Part shown: piece after piece, positions 16,828-25,172 of the stretch
Numbering within the stretch: the stretch's first letter is position 1
Layout of the letters: each line of letters begins with the position of its first letter
NCBI RefSeq assembly: GCF_001411805.1
Contig: NZ_CP007212.1
Span: 3,100,001 to 3,164,000 of the forward strand
Direction: 5' to 3'
Length of the DNA: 64,000 nucleotides
Origin: Burkholderia plantarii
GTDB lineage: Bacteria; Pseudomonadota; Gammaproteobacteria; Burkholderiales; Burkholderiaceae
Notes under the pieces: model-generated
Told to the model about the DNA's origin: nothing
Database searches by the model: none
What the model saw: only the letters and a program-made list of their open reading frames with translations
Position numbers and translations under genes: made by a program

Positions 16828-19800
16828 TTCGAATAACCGATGATTTTTCCGGTGTCGATCAGGTTGCCCTTGTCCTGGTTCTCGACGAAGTACTGGGTGC
16901 CGCCGCCGCCGCCCAGATGCGGGTTCGCGCCGGTCTTGCCCTTGGCCACGCAGGTGTCCTTGGCGACGATGTAGGCATGCAGCTGGGTACGCATCGGGAA
17001 CGCGCGCGGGCTGTCCCAGTTGTCCTTGTGCGCGACCTGCACCGAATCGTTGTACTCGCGCGCGGTGGACGAGGCCAGCACGCTGCTGCTGGTCACGAAA
17101 TAGTTGCCGGGCGCGGGGCCGTGCGGATACAGCGTGTAGAGCACGGTGCCGCGCTTGACCACCACGTTCTGGTACGAATCGACGCCGCTGTACGGGTCGC
17201 TGCCCTGCCAGCTGCGCGCCGTGGCGGTCGGATTGCGCCCCTCGCACGGATTGCACTTCGGGCAGCGGGCCGGCTTGCCGCCCGCGCCGCCGGCACTGCC
17301 CGCCCCGCCGGCCGGCGTCCCGGCGAGACCGAGCGGATCGATCCACTGCACCGGGTTCGGCACGTAGGCCAGCTCGTTCAGGCCGCCGAGCAGCTCGGCC
17401 GGATCCTTCGAGACGTAGCGCCCGACGTCGGCCGCGTAATAGCGGTGACGATTGTAGGCCAGCCCGCTTTCGTCGTCGAAGTGCTGGCCCTGGAAGCGCA
17501 GCGGATTGCGCACCAGCTCCCCGGTCGCCTTCGAGACCCGCTCGATCAAGTCGAGCGCCTCGCCCCACGCCTTGTAGCGCGCCTCCCAGACGATCTCGCC
17601 GAGCTCGTCGGTGATCATGCGCGGCGTGCCGATCTGGTCGCAGTGATAGAACACGAGCCGTGCCTCGGCGCCGCGCTCGGGCACCCGCAGCAACGGGTCG
17701 TCCTCGGGCGTATAGCGCTCGTGCTCGCGCGGCACGGGGGTCGGCATGCCGGCCACGGGCGCACCCGTGTATTGCGCGAGCGGCACGAAGGTGCCGGCCT
17801 CGTAGAGATAGTGCCGGCTGTACTCGGGGCCGCTTTCGTAGGCGAGCGTGTCGCCGTCCCACCCGAACACGGTCGCCTGCCCGTCCACCACGCGCGCGAT
17901 GCGCCGCCCGAACGCGTCGTAGAAGTAGCGCGCCTCGGTGCGCGCCGCGGCGGTCTCGGACCGCACGCCGACCAGCCGGTTGAAGCTGTCCCACTCGAAG
18001 CGCTGCACGCGCCCGGGCGAGCGCTTTTCGGTCACGTTGCCCTGTGCGTCGTACTCGAAATGGGTCCCCGCGTAGTCGCGCAGCAGGTTGCCGAGCACGC
18101 GCGGCAGCGGCGCCGCCGGCGTGGTGCCGGGCGGCACGTAGCCGACCGCGCCGGCGATGCTGCCGGCCGCGGGCATGCCCGGTGCCGCCGCGTCGACGAA
18201 GTTGCCGGCCGGATCGAACGCGAAACGCTCGCCGAGGTTCGGCGTGACCGCCTCGATCAGGCGGCCGACCGGGTCGTAGCGGTAGCCGGTCGGGCCGGCG
18301 CGGCTGTCGTCCACCTGCGTGAGCTGGCTCGCCGCGTCGTAGCGATAGTGGCGCGAGGCGAGCGCCGAGGGCGCGTCCTCGCGCTGCACGGTCTGCTTCG
18401 CGAGCCGCCCGGCCGGATCACGCGTGGTCTCGCGAATCAGCTTGCCCGGCAGCGCGCGGCGCACCTCGCGATGCAGGTCGTCGCGCTCGAACTGCACGCG
18501 CTCGTCGCCGTCGAGCACCATGCCGTGAACGTAGCCCGAGCCGTAGGTGAGCCAGTCCACGCGGTGGCCGTCGGGCCGCACGGTGCGCACGCGCGCGCCG
18601 ATTTCGTCGTAGGCGTGATGCCAGACCACGCTGCGCGCCTCGCCGAACAGCGCGCTCGCATGATGCTCGCGCACCAGGTTGCCGACCGGGTCGTAGAAGT
18701 GCTGCACCCGGCTGTGGGCGTTGCGCGCGTCGATCAGCCGGCCGAGCGCGTCGTAGGCGAACCGCTCGTCGACCTCGCCGCTGACGCGGCGCACGAGGCG
18801 CCCGCCGCGATCGTATTCGACCTGCGTGAGGCGCCCCGCGTCGTCGATCGAGGCGAGCTGGCCGCTGTCGGCGTCGTACTCGTAACGCGTGAGCTTGCCG
18901 TCGAAGCCGACCGTCTCGAGCAGGCGGCCGAGCGCGTCGTAGCGGAACTGGAAGCTGGCGTGATTCGCGTCGGTCAGGCGCACCAGCCGGCCGATCCGGT
19001 CGTAGCCGTAGCTGAGCGCATGGCCGGCCGCGTCGATGCGCGTGCCGATCCGCCCGGCCGCGTCGTAGGCGAAGCGCGTGACGCGCTGCAGCGCGTCGGT
19101 GCGCGCCAGCAGCCGGCCTTCGGCGTCGTACTGGAAGCGCTCGACGCCGGCCGCGCCGCTCACTTCCTCGAGCGTGCCGTTGGCCGCGTAGCGATACGCG
19201 GTGGTGCCGCCGGCCGCGTCGGTGGCCGCGAGCAGCCGCCCCCCGGCGTCGTAGGTCCAGGTGCTGGTCTTGCCGGAGCAGTCGGTGTACGACGCGAGCT
19301 GGCCTGCGTCGTCGTAGGCCATCACCCTGGTGCCGCCCTTCGCGTCGGTCACCTCGACGGGGCGCCCGGCGCCGTCGTAGACATAGCGCGTCTTGTGGCC
19401 GAGCGGGTCGATGTCGGTCGACACGTTGCCCTGCTCGTCGTACTCGCGCTGCCACGCATGGCCCTGCGGATCGACCAGCCGGACCATCTGGTCCTTCGCG
19501 TCGTAGTGCATCTCGAGCACGCTGCCGTCCACGCGCTGGTGGCGCACCAGGTTGTCGCGCGCGTCGTACCGCATCCGCTCGACGCCGCCGTCGGCATAGG
19601 TGTGCTGCACGAGGTTGTGGTTCGCGTCGCGATACATCCACTCCTCGCCGCCGTCCGGATGGATGATGCGGAACGTGTAGCCGTGGCGGTCGTAGTAATG
19701 GCGCGTGACGCTGCCGTGCGCGTCGGTGACGCTGACCATCCGGAAGTCCGGATGCCAGGCGAAGCGCGTATCGAAGCTGCCGTCGTCGGCATACTCGCGC

Positions 19801-21632
19801 ACGCACTTCGCCCGGGCGCCGGTACCGTTCCATTCGAGGTGCATGCCGCGGCCGGTGCGGTCCGTGTAATGCGTGAGCAGGTGATGGTGGTAGCGGTATT
19901 CGCGGCGGTTGTCGTACTCGTCGAACGCGGTCACCAGATCGCCGTCGCGGTCGTAGGCGTAGCGCGCGAGCGTGCCGACGCGCACGCCTTCGCGATCGTG
20001 ATGCACGGCCTCGACGATGCGGCCCGCGTCGTCGTGCAGGAACGCCACGATCGCCTGCGGCGCGATCAGCCGCGCGAGCCGCCGGCGCTGGTCGTAGTCC
20101 AGCGTGATCTGGTTGCCGGCGCGGTCCTTGATGAACGCGAGCCGGAACGCGTCGCCGTGCTTCTCGTAGGCTTCAAGCGTATCGTGCGCGCGCGTGAGCG
20201 TGAGCCACGTCTCGTCGAGCCGCAGCAGCGTGAAGCCCTCGCCTCGATCGTCGTGCGCCTCGCCCGGCGCGAGCCGCGGGCACTTCACGCTGCGGCCGGT
20301 GGCGTCGTGATAGACGAAGTTCGCGGCGTGGATGTCGATGCGCGTCGTGTACGGCGTGATCCAGCGCGCGCCGGTCTCGCCGGTCTCGTCGTTGGCGTCG
20401 AAGAACGAGCGGTAGGTGCGGCTCCAGACCACCGGCATGGTGCCGGGCAGCGCGAAGTCGGGATGGTCGAGCCGCTCGTCGCCGAGCGCGTAGCCGACCG
20501 AGTGGCGCGTGGCCGACTTGGCCGACGATACCGGGCAGCCGAGCTTGCACTGGTTCGGCCCGGGATGCTCGGCATCCTCGGTGTGGCGGATCGTTTCCTG
20601 CCGGCCCTCGCCTTCCTCGTGATGGACCCTGGTGGTGCCGCTCTCCTTCACGCCGGTGGCGTGGCGGCGCTTGCTCTCGATGATGTCGCGCTTCTTCTCG
20701 ATGGCGAGCTGGATCAGGTTGATGAGCCAGCCGATGGTGCCGGCATCGACGCCGCCGAGCGCGATGATGCGCTGCTTGACGGTCGGGATCATGCCGCGCA
20801 GCAGGTTCGCCATCTTCATCAGCGCTTCGCGGTACGGCAGGTCGAGTGCCTTGGCGACCTGCGTGCCGCTGTTGATCACGCCCTTCGCCTCGATCTTCAC
20901 GAAGTCGACGATCAAATGGCCGAGCCCGCTGAAGGTCTTGCGCGCGTCGTGCGCCGAGAAGCCGTCGGCGATCTGGCTCGCGTGCTGGTCGGCGGCGCGG
21001 TAGTTGTGCGCGGTGCTCAGCGCCTTCTCGCCCGCCACCTCGGCGAACAGGTCGGCGAAGCCGTTCAGGAACTTCTCGATGTAGTCGGCGCAGGTCTTGA
21101 GGATGCCGTCGAGCTGGCTCTTCATGCCGTCCACGAAGCTCTGGATCCTGCCCGCGAACTGCTCGCTGAGGCTGTCGATCACGGCCTGCAGCAGCGCGGT
21201 CTGCATCACCTGGATGGTCGCCTCGCCGATCGCCTTGCCGCTTTCGAGGATCTTCTGGCGCACCAGCTTCAGCACCGGCCGCGCGCCCATCCGGAACTCG
21301 GAGGTGGCGGGCGGGATCGGGATGATGCCGATCAGGTCGAGGCCGAGGTTGATCCAGTCGAACAGGTCCGGCTCCTGGCCCTGCTGGTGATGCTCGATCA
21401 GGTCCTTGATGTCGAGCACCAGATCGACGGCCGACATGATGTTCGCGACCACCGGCAGCGCGTTGGCCACCATCTCGAGCCGCTCGATCGTGATGATGTC
21501 GTGGCTGATGCTGCGCAGCCACCGATCGCAGGCCTTGATGCCGGCGGACACGTCGACGGTTTCGATCTGCAGCAGCGGGCCGACGTAGACGTCGGTCGGT
21601 TTGGGCATCAGCACGCCCGCGGAATCAGCCAT
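16824..21632 (-). CDS. rhs: Rhs-family type VI effector with C-terminal toxin domain
   Basis: 1602 aa. Residues 1-360: helical N-terminal region with a hydrophobic stretch (about 95-115), no PAAR motif. About 375-470: DUF6531-like start of the Rhs shell (CPVSSAKSATRHS, VVWSRTYRSF). About 500-1350: many YD repeats (YDxxGRLxxxTD). The core ends in FYD...RYVSKDPAELLGGLNELAYV, NPVQWIDPLGL near residue 1437. After it comes a variable tail of about 165 residues: a Gly/Ala linker, a CPKCNPC cluster, then a toxin-like domain (KRGTVLYTL, YFVTSSS, GGGGGTQYFVE). These three blocks could be the R, STS and E/Q positions of an ADP-ribosyltransferase; this is a weak inference. The Rhs shell encloses the toxin, and the DPLGL region is the usual autocleavage site. 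Confidence 0.92.
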   Translation of the reverse strand: MADSAGVLMPKPTDVYVGPLLQIETVDVSAGIKACDRWLRSISHDIITIERLEMVANALPVVANIMSAVDLVLDIKDLIEHHQQGQEPDLFDWINLGLDLIGIIPIPPATSEFRMGARPVLKLVRQKILESGKAIGEATIQVMQTALLQAVIDSLSEQFAGRIQSFVDGMKSQLDGILKTCADYIEKFLNGFADLFAEVAGEKALSTAHNYRAADQHASQIADGFSAHDARKTFSGLGHLIVDFVKIEAKGVINSGTQVAKALDLPYREALMKMANLLRGMIPTVKQRIIALGGVDAGTIGWLINLIQLAIEKKRDIIESKRRHATGVKESGTTRVHHEEGEGRQETIRHTEDAEHPGPNQCKLGCPVSSAKSATRHSVGYALGDERLDHPDFALPGTMPVVWSRTYRSFFDANDETGETGARWITPYTTRIDIHAANFVYHDATGRSVKCPRLAPGEAHDDRGEGFTLLRLDETWLTLTRAHDTLEAYEKHGDAFRLAFIKDRAGNQITLDYDQRRRLARLIAPQAIVAFLHDDAGRIVEAVHHDREGVRVGTLARYAYDRDGDLVTAFDEYDNRREYRYHHHLLTHYTDRTGRGMHLEWNGTGARAKCVREYADDGSFDTRFAWHPDFRMVSVTDAHGSVTRHYYDRHGYTFRIIHPDGGEEWMYRDANHNLVQHTYADGGVERMRYDARDNLVRHQRVDGSVLEMHYDAKDQMVRLVDPQGHAWQREYDEQGNVSTDIDPLGHKTRYVYDGAGRPVEVTDAKGGTRVMAYDDAGQLASYTDCSGKTSTWTYDAGGRLLAATDAAGGTTAYRYAANGTLEEVSGAAGVERFQYDAEGRLLARTDALQRVTRFAYDAAGRIGTRIDAAGHALSYGYDRIGRLVRLTDANHASFQFRYDALGRLLETVGFDGKLTRYEYDADSGQLASIDDAGRLTQVEYDRGGRLVRRVSGEVDERFAYDALGRLIDARNAHSRVQHFYDPVGNLVREHHASALFGEARSVVWHHAYDEIGARVRTVRPDGHRVDWLTYGSGYVHGMVLDGDERVQFERDDLHREVRRALPGKLIRETTRDPAGRLAKQTVQREDAPSALASRHYRYDAASQLTQVDDSRAGPTGYRYDPVGRLIEAVTPNLGERFAFDPAGNFVDAAAPGMPAAGSIAGAVGYVPPGTTPAAPLPRVLGNLLRDYAGTHFEYDAQGNVTEKRSPGRVQRFEWDSFNRLVGVRSETAAARTEARYFYDAFGRRIARVVDGQATVFGWDGDTLAYESGPEYSRHYLYEAGTFVPLAQYTGAPVAGMPTPVPREHERYTPEDDPLLRVPERGAEARLVFYHCDQIGTPRMITDELGEIVWEARYKAWGEALDLIERVSKATGELVRNPLRFQGQHFDDESGLAYNRHRYYAADVGRYVSKDPAELLGGLNELAYVPNPVQWIDPLGLAGTPAGGAGSAGGAGGKPARCPKCNPCEGRNPTATARSWQGSDPYSGVDSYQNVVVKRGTVLYTLYPHGPAPGNYFVTSSSVLASSTAREYNDSVQVAHKDNWDSPRAFPMRTQLHAYIVAKDTCVAKGKTGANPHLGGGGGTQYFVENQDKGNLIDTGKIIGYSK

Positions 21633-21717
21633 GACGGTTCCGGTTCGAAAGAAGAAGCCGCCCGGGATTCGCCCCGGCCGGCGTTGACGACGAATGCGAG
21701 AAAGCGGGCTGCGCCCG

Positions 21718-24700
21718 CTACGCCTTGAGCGAGCCCAGTGTGCCGACGGCGCCGCGCGCGCCCTGCGCGAGCGTGCTGACCTGCCTGGCGGCCGCGCCGA
21801 GCTGGCTCGCCTGGGCGAGCGCGCCGCCGGCGCCGGCCGGCAGCGCCTTCATGGCGGCGCCCTGCGCGAGCCCGAGCGCCTGGCCCGACAGCGCCTGCGC
21901 CGCGCCGCCGTTCGCCACCTGCCCGGCCAGACCCGCGAGCTTCGAGGCGCCCGAGACGGCCGACATCGCGCCCGAGGCCAGCGACGAACCGCCGGCCGCG
22001 CCGGCCAGCCCCGACGCGGCACCGCCCAGGCCGCCCAGGCCGCTCGCGGCACCGCCAACACCGCCGGCACCGGCCGCGCCGCCCGCCGTCGCGCCCGGCA
22101 GCAGCCCGCCGAGCTGCGACATCGCGGTGGCCGCCGCATCGCCGCCCTGCGCGGGCTTCGCGGGCCACGCGGCGGACTTGAACACGCTCGCCGGGTCGTA
22201 CTGGTTGCGCGGATCCTCGCCGAACTGCACCTGCGCGGCGCCGGCCGGCAGGCCGCTCACCACGGTCTTGCCGCTCGCGTCGAGCGCGCCCTGGCGCAGC
22301 ACGCCGCCGTTCGCGTCGAGTACCGAGAACTGCCCGCCCTTCACGGCCTCGCCGTTCGCGTACCGGTGCAGCAGCTCGAGCTGGCCCGGCTGGTCGGGAC
22401 GCGGCGACGGCAGCGGATAGCCCATGCTGGCCGGCCCGGCGAACACGTGCGAGGCGCCCTTCACGTCGATCCTGCCCGGCGCGTGGATCTCGATGTTGCC
22501 GCCGGCGATGCGGATATAGGCGCCGCCGCTCGTCAGCAGGATGCCCTGATCGGCCGCGATTTCGATCCGCTCGGTCGAGGACACGATCTTCACGCCCTTC
22601 TGCGCGGTCATCTCGATGTTGTCCGACTGCGCCTGGATCTCGACCTTGCCCTTGGCCGCGAACAGCTTCATGCCCGCGTTCTGCACGAACAGGCTCAGCT
22701 TCTCGCCGACGCTCGCCAGCAGCGACTTGCCGGCCGCGATGTGGGTGCTCTCGCCGCTCACCAGGTTCACGTGCTGCGAGGCCGACACGTGGATCGACTG
22801 CTGCGACGACAGCCCGATCGCGGCCGGACTGCCGAACACCATCACCGGCTGCTGGAACGCGTTGGCGCTGCCGGTGCCGCCGCCCGCGGTGTTGCCGCCC
22901 GAGGCGGCGGCGCCCGTCACGGTGTTCTGCGTCGCGTCGGTCAGCGCGCGCATCGCGTCGTGCGCGTCCTGCAGGCTTTCGGCCTGGTGCTGGACGCTCG
23001 CCTCCGACATCGCCTCGACCACGCTCTCGGCGTTCACCAGCTGCTGCTGGGTCTCCTTCACGTCGAGCGGCTGGCTGCCGGCGGCCTTCGGATAGGTCGT
23101 CACGTACAGGCCCTGGCTCGCGCGCACCGCGCCGTAGTCGTCGGTGCGCAGGTCGAAGCCGCTGCCGAGGTAGGCGCCGCGCGAATTGCCGCTCTGGTCG
23201 ATCAGGTAGCCCAGATGCAGCAGGCTGTTGGCGCTGCTGCTCATCAGCTGGACGCGGTTCTGGCCGGTCGCGTCGTCCATCACCATCTGGTTGTAGCCGC
23301 TGCCGCCGTATTCCTTCGAGCGATGGCCGGACAGGATGCCGTTGCTGTGCCACTGCGGCTTGACCGCGCCGTTATAAACGCGGTGCAGCACGATCGGCCG
23401 GTCGCAGTCGCCGCCCACATGGCCGACGATCACTTCCTCGCCCACGCGCGGCATGTGAACGCCGCCGTAGCCGCCGCCCGTGTCGGACTGCGCCACGCGC
23501 ATCCAGCACGAGGCGCGCTCGTCACCGTCGTTGAGGCGGTCCCAGACGAAGCGCACCTTCACGCGGTTGAGCTCGTCGGTATAGACCTCCTCGCCCGACG
23601 GCCCGACCACGATCGCCGTCTCCAGATGCATCTCGGGCTTGTCGTGCTCGAACGGGCTGCGGTACGGCACCGTCATGCGCTGCGCCTCGAGCTCGGCGAC
23701 GAAGAAGCCCTCGCTGCCGTCGGCATGGCCGACCGTGTTCGCGGCGCCGCGGTTGGCCGCCTTCGCGGCGTCGATGCGCGCTTTCAGGCTGTGCGGGAAG
23801 CTGGTCTCGTGGTCCGACAGCGGCAGATTGTTCTCGATGTAGCGCGTGACGCGGATCGTCGCGAACTCGCGCTCGCCGGCCGCGTCGCGATCGTGAACCG
23901 GATGGTCGGCGAGCGTGAAGCGCCGCCCCGCGTCGATCCCGTACACGCCGCCCGCGCCGTGGAAGCGCTTGGCGCGCGATTCCCACTCCTCGAGCTTCAG
24001 CTGCGAGAGGTGATCGCCGCGATCCTGGTCGAGGTAGGTGTAGGCGCCCGTGTAGTGATAGACCTCGAGCTGCGAAGGCAGGTCGCCCTGGTCGGCGCGC
24101 GTGGGCAGCGTCGTGCCCTTCGGGTTCGCGGCCGGCGCGGGCGCCTTGTAGTCGAACGTGCGCGTGGTGTGCGTGACGCTTTGCAGCGTGCGCGAGCCCG
24201 ACCACTGGGTCAGCGCGTTCGCCTCGCTGGCGGCGCCCGCGCGCCAGAACGTGAGCGTGTCCGGCACCAGCTTGTCGAGCGAATGGAGATCGTCGGTGAT
24301 CACCAGCGTGTGCGATTTGCCGTCCTGCGCGAAGCGCCAGAAGCCGAACAGCCCCTCCGATTCGAGCAGCCGATGCACGAATTGCCAGTCCGTCTCGCTC
24401 TGCCGGCAGTACGAGCGCGGCGGCAGCGGCTTCGACAGCTGGAACAGGAACTGCCCCTGCGCCTGCGGATGGGCGTTGAACACGTCGGTGACGATCTGGT
24501 CGGCCGGCTGGTCCTGCCAGATCCGCATGTCGCTGCGAAAGCGCAGGAAGTGCATCCACGACGCGAACGTCACCTGGTAGGTGCTGAGGCTGCCGTCGGC
24601 GCCGAGCCGGCGCGCGGTATGGATGTAGCCGTGGGTCGGCAGGTAGGACTGGTCGGCCTGGCGGATCCACAGCGTGACCGGCTGCGCGATCAGCGTCTTC

Positions 24701-24888
24701 AGCTCGACGTCGCCCGCGCTCGAGACGAGATCGAGCGTGACCGAATAGTCGCGGCCGAGCTCGGCGTGCGTGAGCGCGCGGCGCGGAATCAGCGTGTTGT
24801 CGGGTAACGCCGGGATATCGGCCTTCAGCAATCGATCTTGCTGAATCAGCCCCCCCTGAATGGCCTGAGTCAATTGGTCGAGATTCAT
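21718..24888 (-). CDS. vgrG: VgrG, type VI secretion spike protein, extended C-terminus
   Basis: 1056 aa from the ATG at 24888. Residues about 20-420 are the gp27-like base (LKTLIAQPVTLWI, VHRLLESEGLFGFWRF). Then come the gp5 OB-fold (VKVRFVWDR, HMPRVGEEVIVGHVGGDCDRPIV) and the DUF2345 beta-helix (QDAHDAMRALTDATQ onwards). After about 830 a small transthyretin-like beta domain (GEAVKGGQFSVLDANG, VVSGLPAG) is followed by about 150 residues of Ala/Gly-rich repeats. Longer than the typical 600-750 aa VgrG, so the tail may be a cargo adaptor or effector part. Transcribed just before rhs (85 bases apart), which identifies Rhs as its cargo. No structural type VI genes are in the window. Confidence 0.93.
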   Translation of the reverse strand: MNLDQLTQAIQGGLIQQDRLLKADIPALPDNTLIPRRALTHAELGRDYSVTLDLVSSAGDVELKTLIAQPVTLWIRQADQSYLPTHGYIHTARRLGADGSLSTYQVTFASWMHFLRFRSDMRIWQDQPADQIVTDVFNAHPQAQGQFLFQLSKPLPPRSYCRQSETDWQFVHRLLESEGLFGFWRFAQDGKSHTLVITDDLHSLDKLVPDTLTFWRAGAASEANALTQWSGSRTLQSVTHTTRTFDYKAPAPAANPKGTTLPTRADQGDLPSQLEVYHYTGAYTYLDQDRGDHLSQLKLEEWESRAKRFHGAGGVYGIDAGRRFTLADHPVHDRDAAGEREFATIRVTRYIENNLPLSDHETSFPHSLKARIDAAKAANRGAANTVGHADGSEGFFVAELEAQRMTVPYRSPFEHDKPEMHLETAIVVGPSGEEVYTDELNRVKVRFVWDRLNDGDERASCWMRVAQSDTGGGYGGVHMPRVGEEVIVGHVGGDCDRPIVLHRVYNGAVKPQWHSNGILSGHRSKEYGGSGYNQMVMDDATGQNRVQLMSSSANSLLHLGYLIDQSGNSRGAYLGSGFDLRTDDYGAVRASQGLYVTTYPKAAGSQPLDVKETQQQLVNAESVVEAMSEASVQHQAESLQDAHDAMRALTDATQNTVTGAAASGGNTAGGGTGSANAFQQPVMVFGSPAAIGLSSQQSIHVSASQHVNLVSGESTHIAAGKSLLASVGEKLSLFVQNAGMKLFAAKGKVEIQAQSDNIEMTAQKGVKIVSSTERIEIAADQGILLTSGGAYIRIAGGNIEIHAPGRIDVKGASHVFAGPASMGYPLPSPRPDQPGQLELLHRYANGEAVKGGQFSVLDANGGVLRQGALDASGKTVVSGLPAGAAQVQFGEDPRNQYDPASVFKSAAWPAKPAQGGDAAATAMSQLGGLLPGATAGGAAGAGGVGGAASGLGGLGGAASGLAGAAGGSSLASGAMSAVSGASKLAGLAGQVANGGAAQALSGQALGLAQGAAMKALPAGAGGALAQASQLGAAARQVSTLAQGARGAVGTLGSLKA

Positions 24889-25038
24889 ACGCGGATCACG
24901 TGGTCTTTCTCTTCGTATGCGCGACGATCCGCGCGGCAATCGAACGGCTCCGGCGCCCTGCGGATTATTACAAAACATGAAATTTACAACAGAATGGCAA
25001 TGCGCCGGTAATCCTCGCAAAATTTAACGAGTTTGCTT

Positions 25039-25107
25039 TCGATTGAAACCGAGGAAGGCCTCGATTTTCCCGTTGCTAATTGGAAAATCGGAAACATTTT
25101 CAATCGA
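25039..25107. repeat. Nested inverted repeats between histidine kinase and vgrG
   Basis: Outer arms TCGATTGAAA (25039-25048) and TTTCAATCGA (25098-25107) enclose inner arms CGATTTTCC (25062-25070) and GGAAAATCG (25082-25090). All four share a TCGATT/AATCGA theme. The region is about 150-220 bases upstream of the vgrG start and just past the kinase stop. It could be a regulator-binding site for vgrG or an RNA structure; there is no T-run for a terminator. Confidence 0.6.
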
Positions 25108-25172
25108 GTTACCGTTGTTCGGCATTTAATACCGGCGCCGCGAGCCGCAAACCTCGGCGCGGCGGCGCCCGG

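Noticed and set aside
16815..21728. A 1,637-codon open frame on the + strand
   Set aside because: It lies antisense to the well-supported rhs gene; the composition (Arg, His, Val, Ala) is that of a shadow frame in high-GC DNA with no motifs.
21694..24807. A 1,037-codon open frame on the + strand
   Set aside because: Antisense to vgrG; no recognisable domain or ribosome-binding site.
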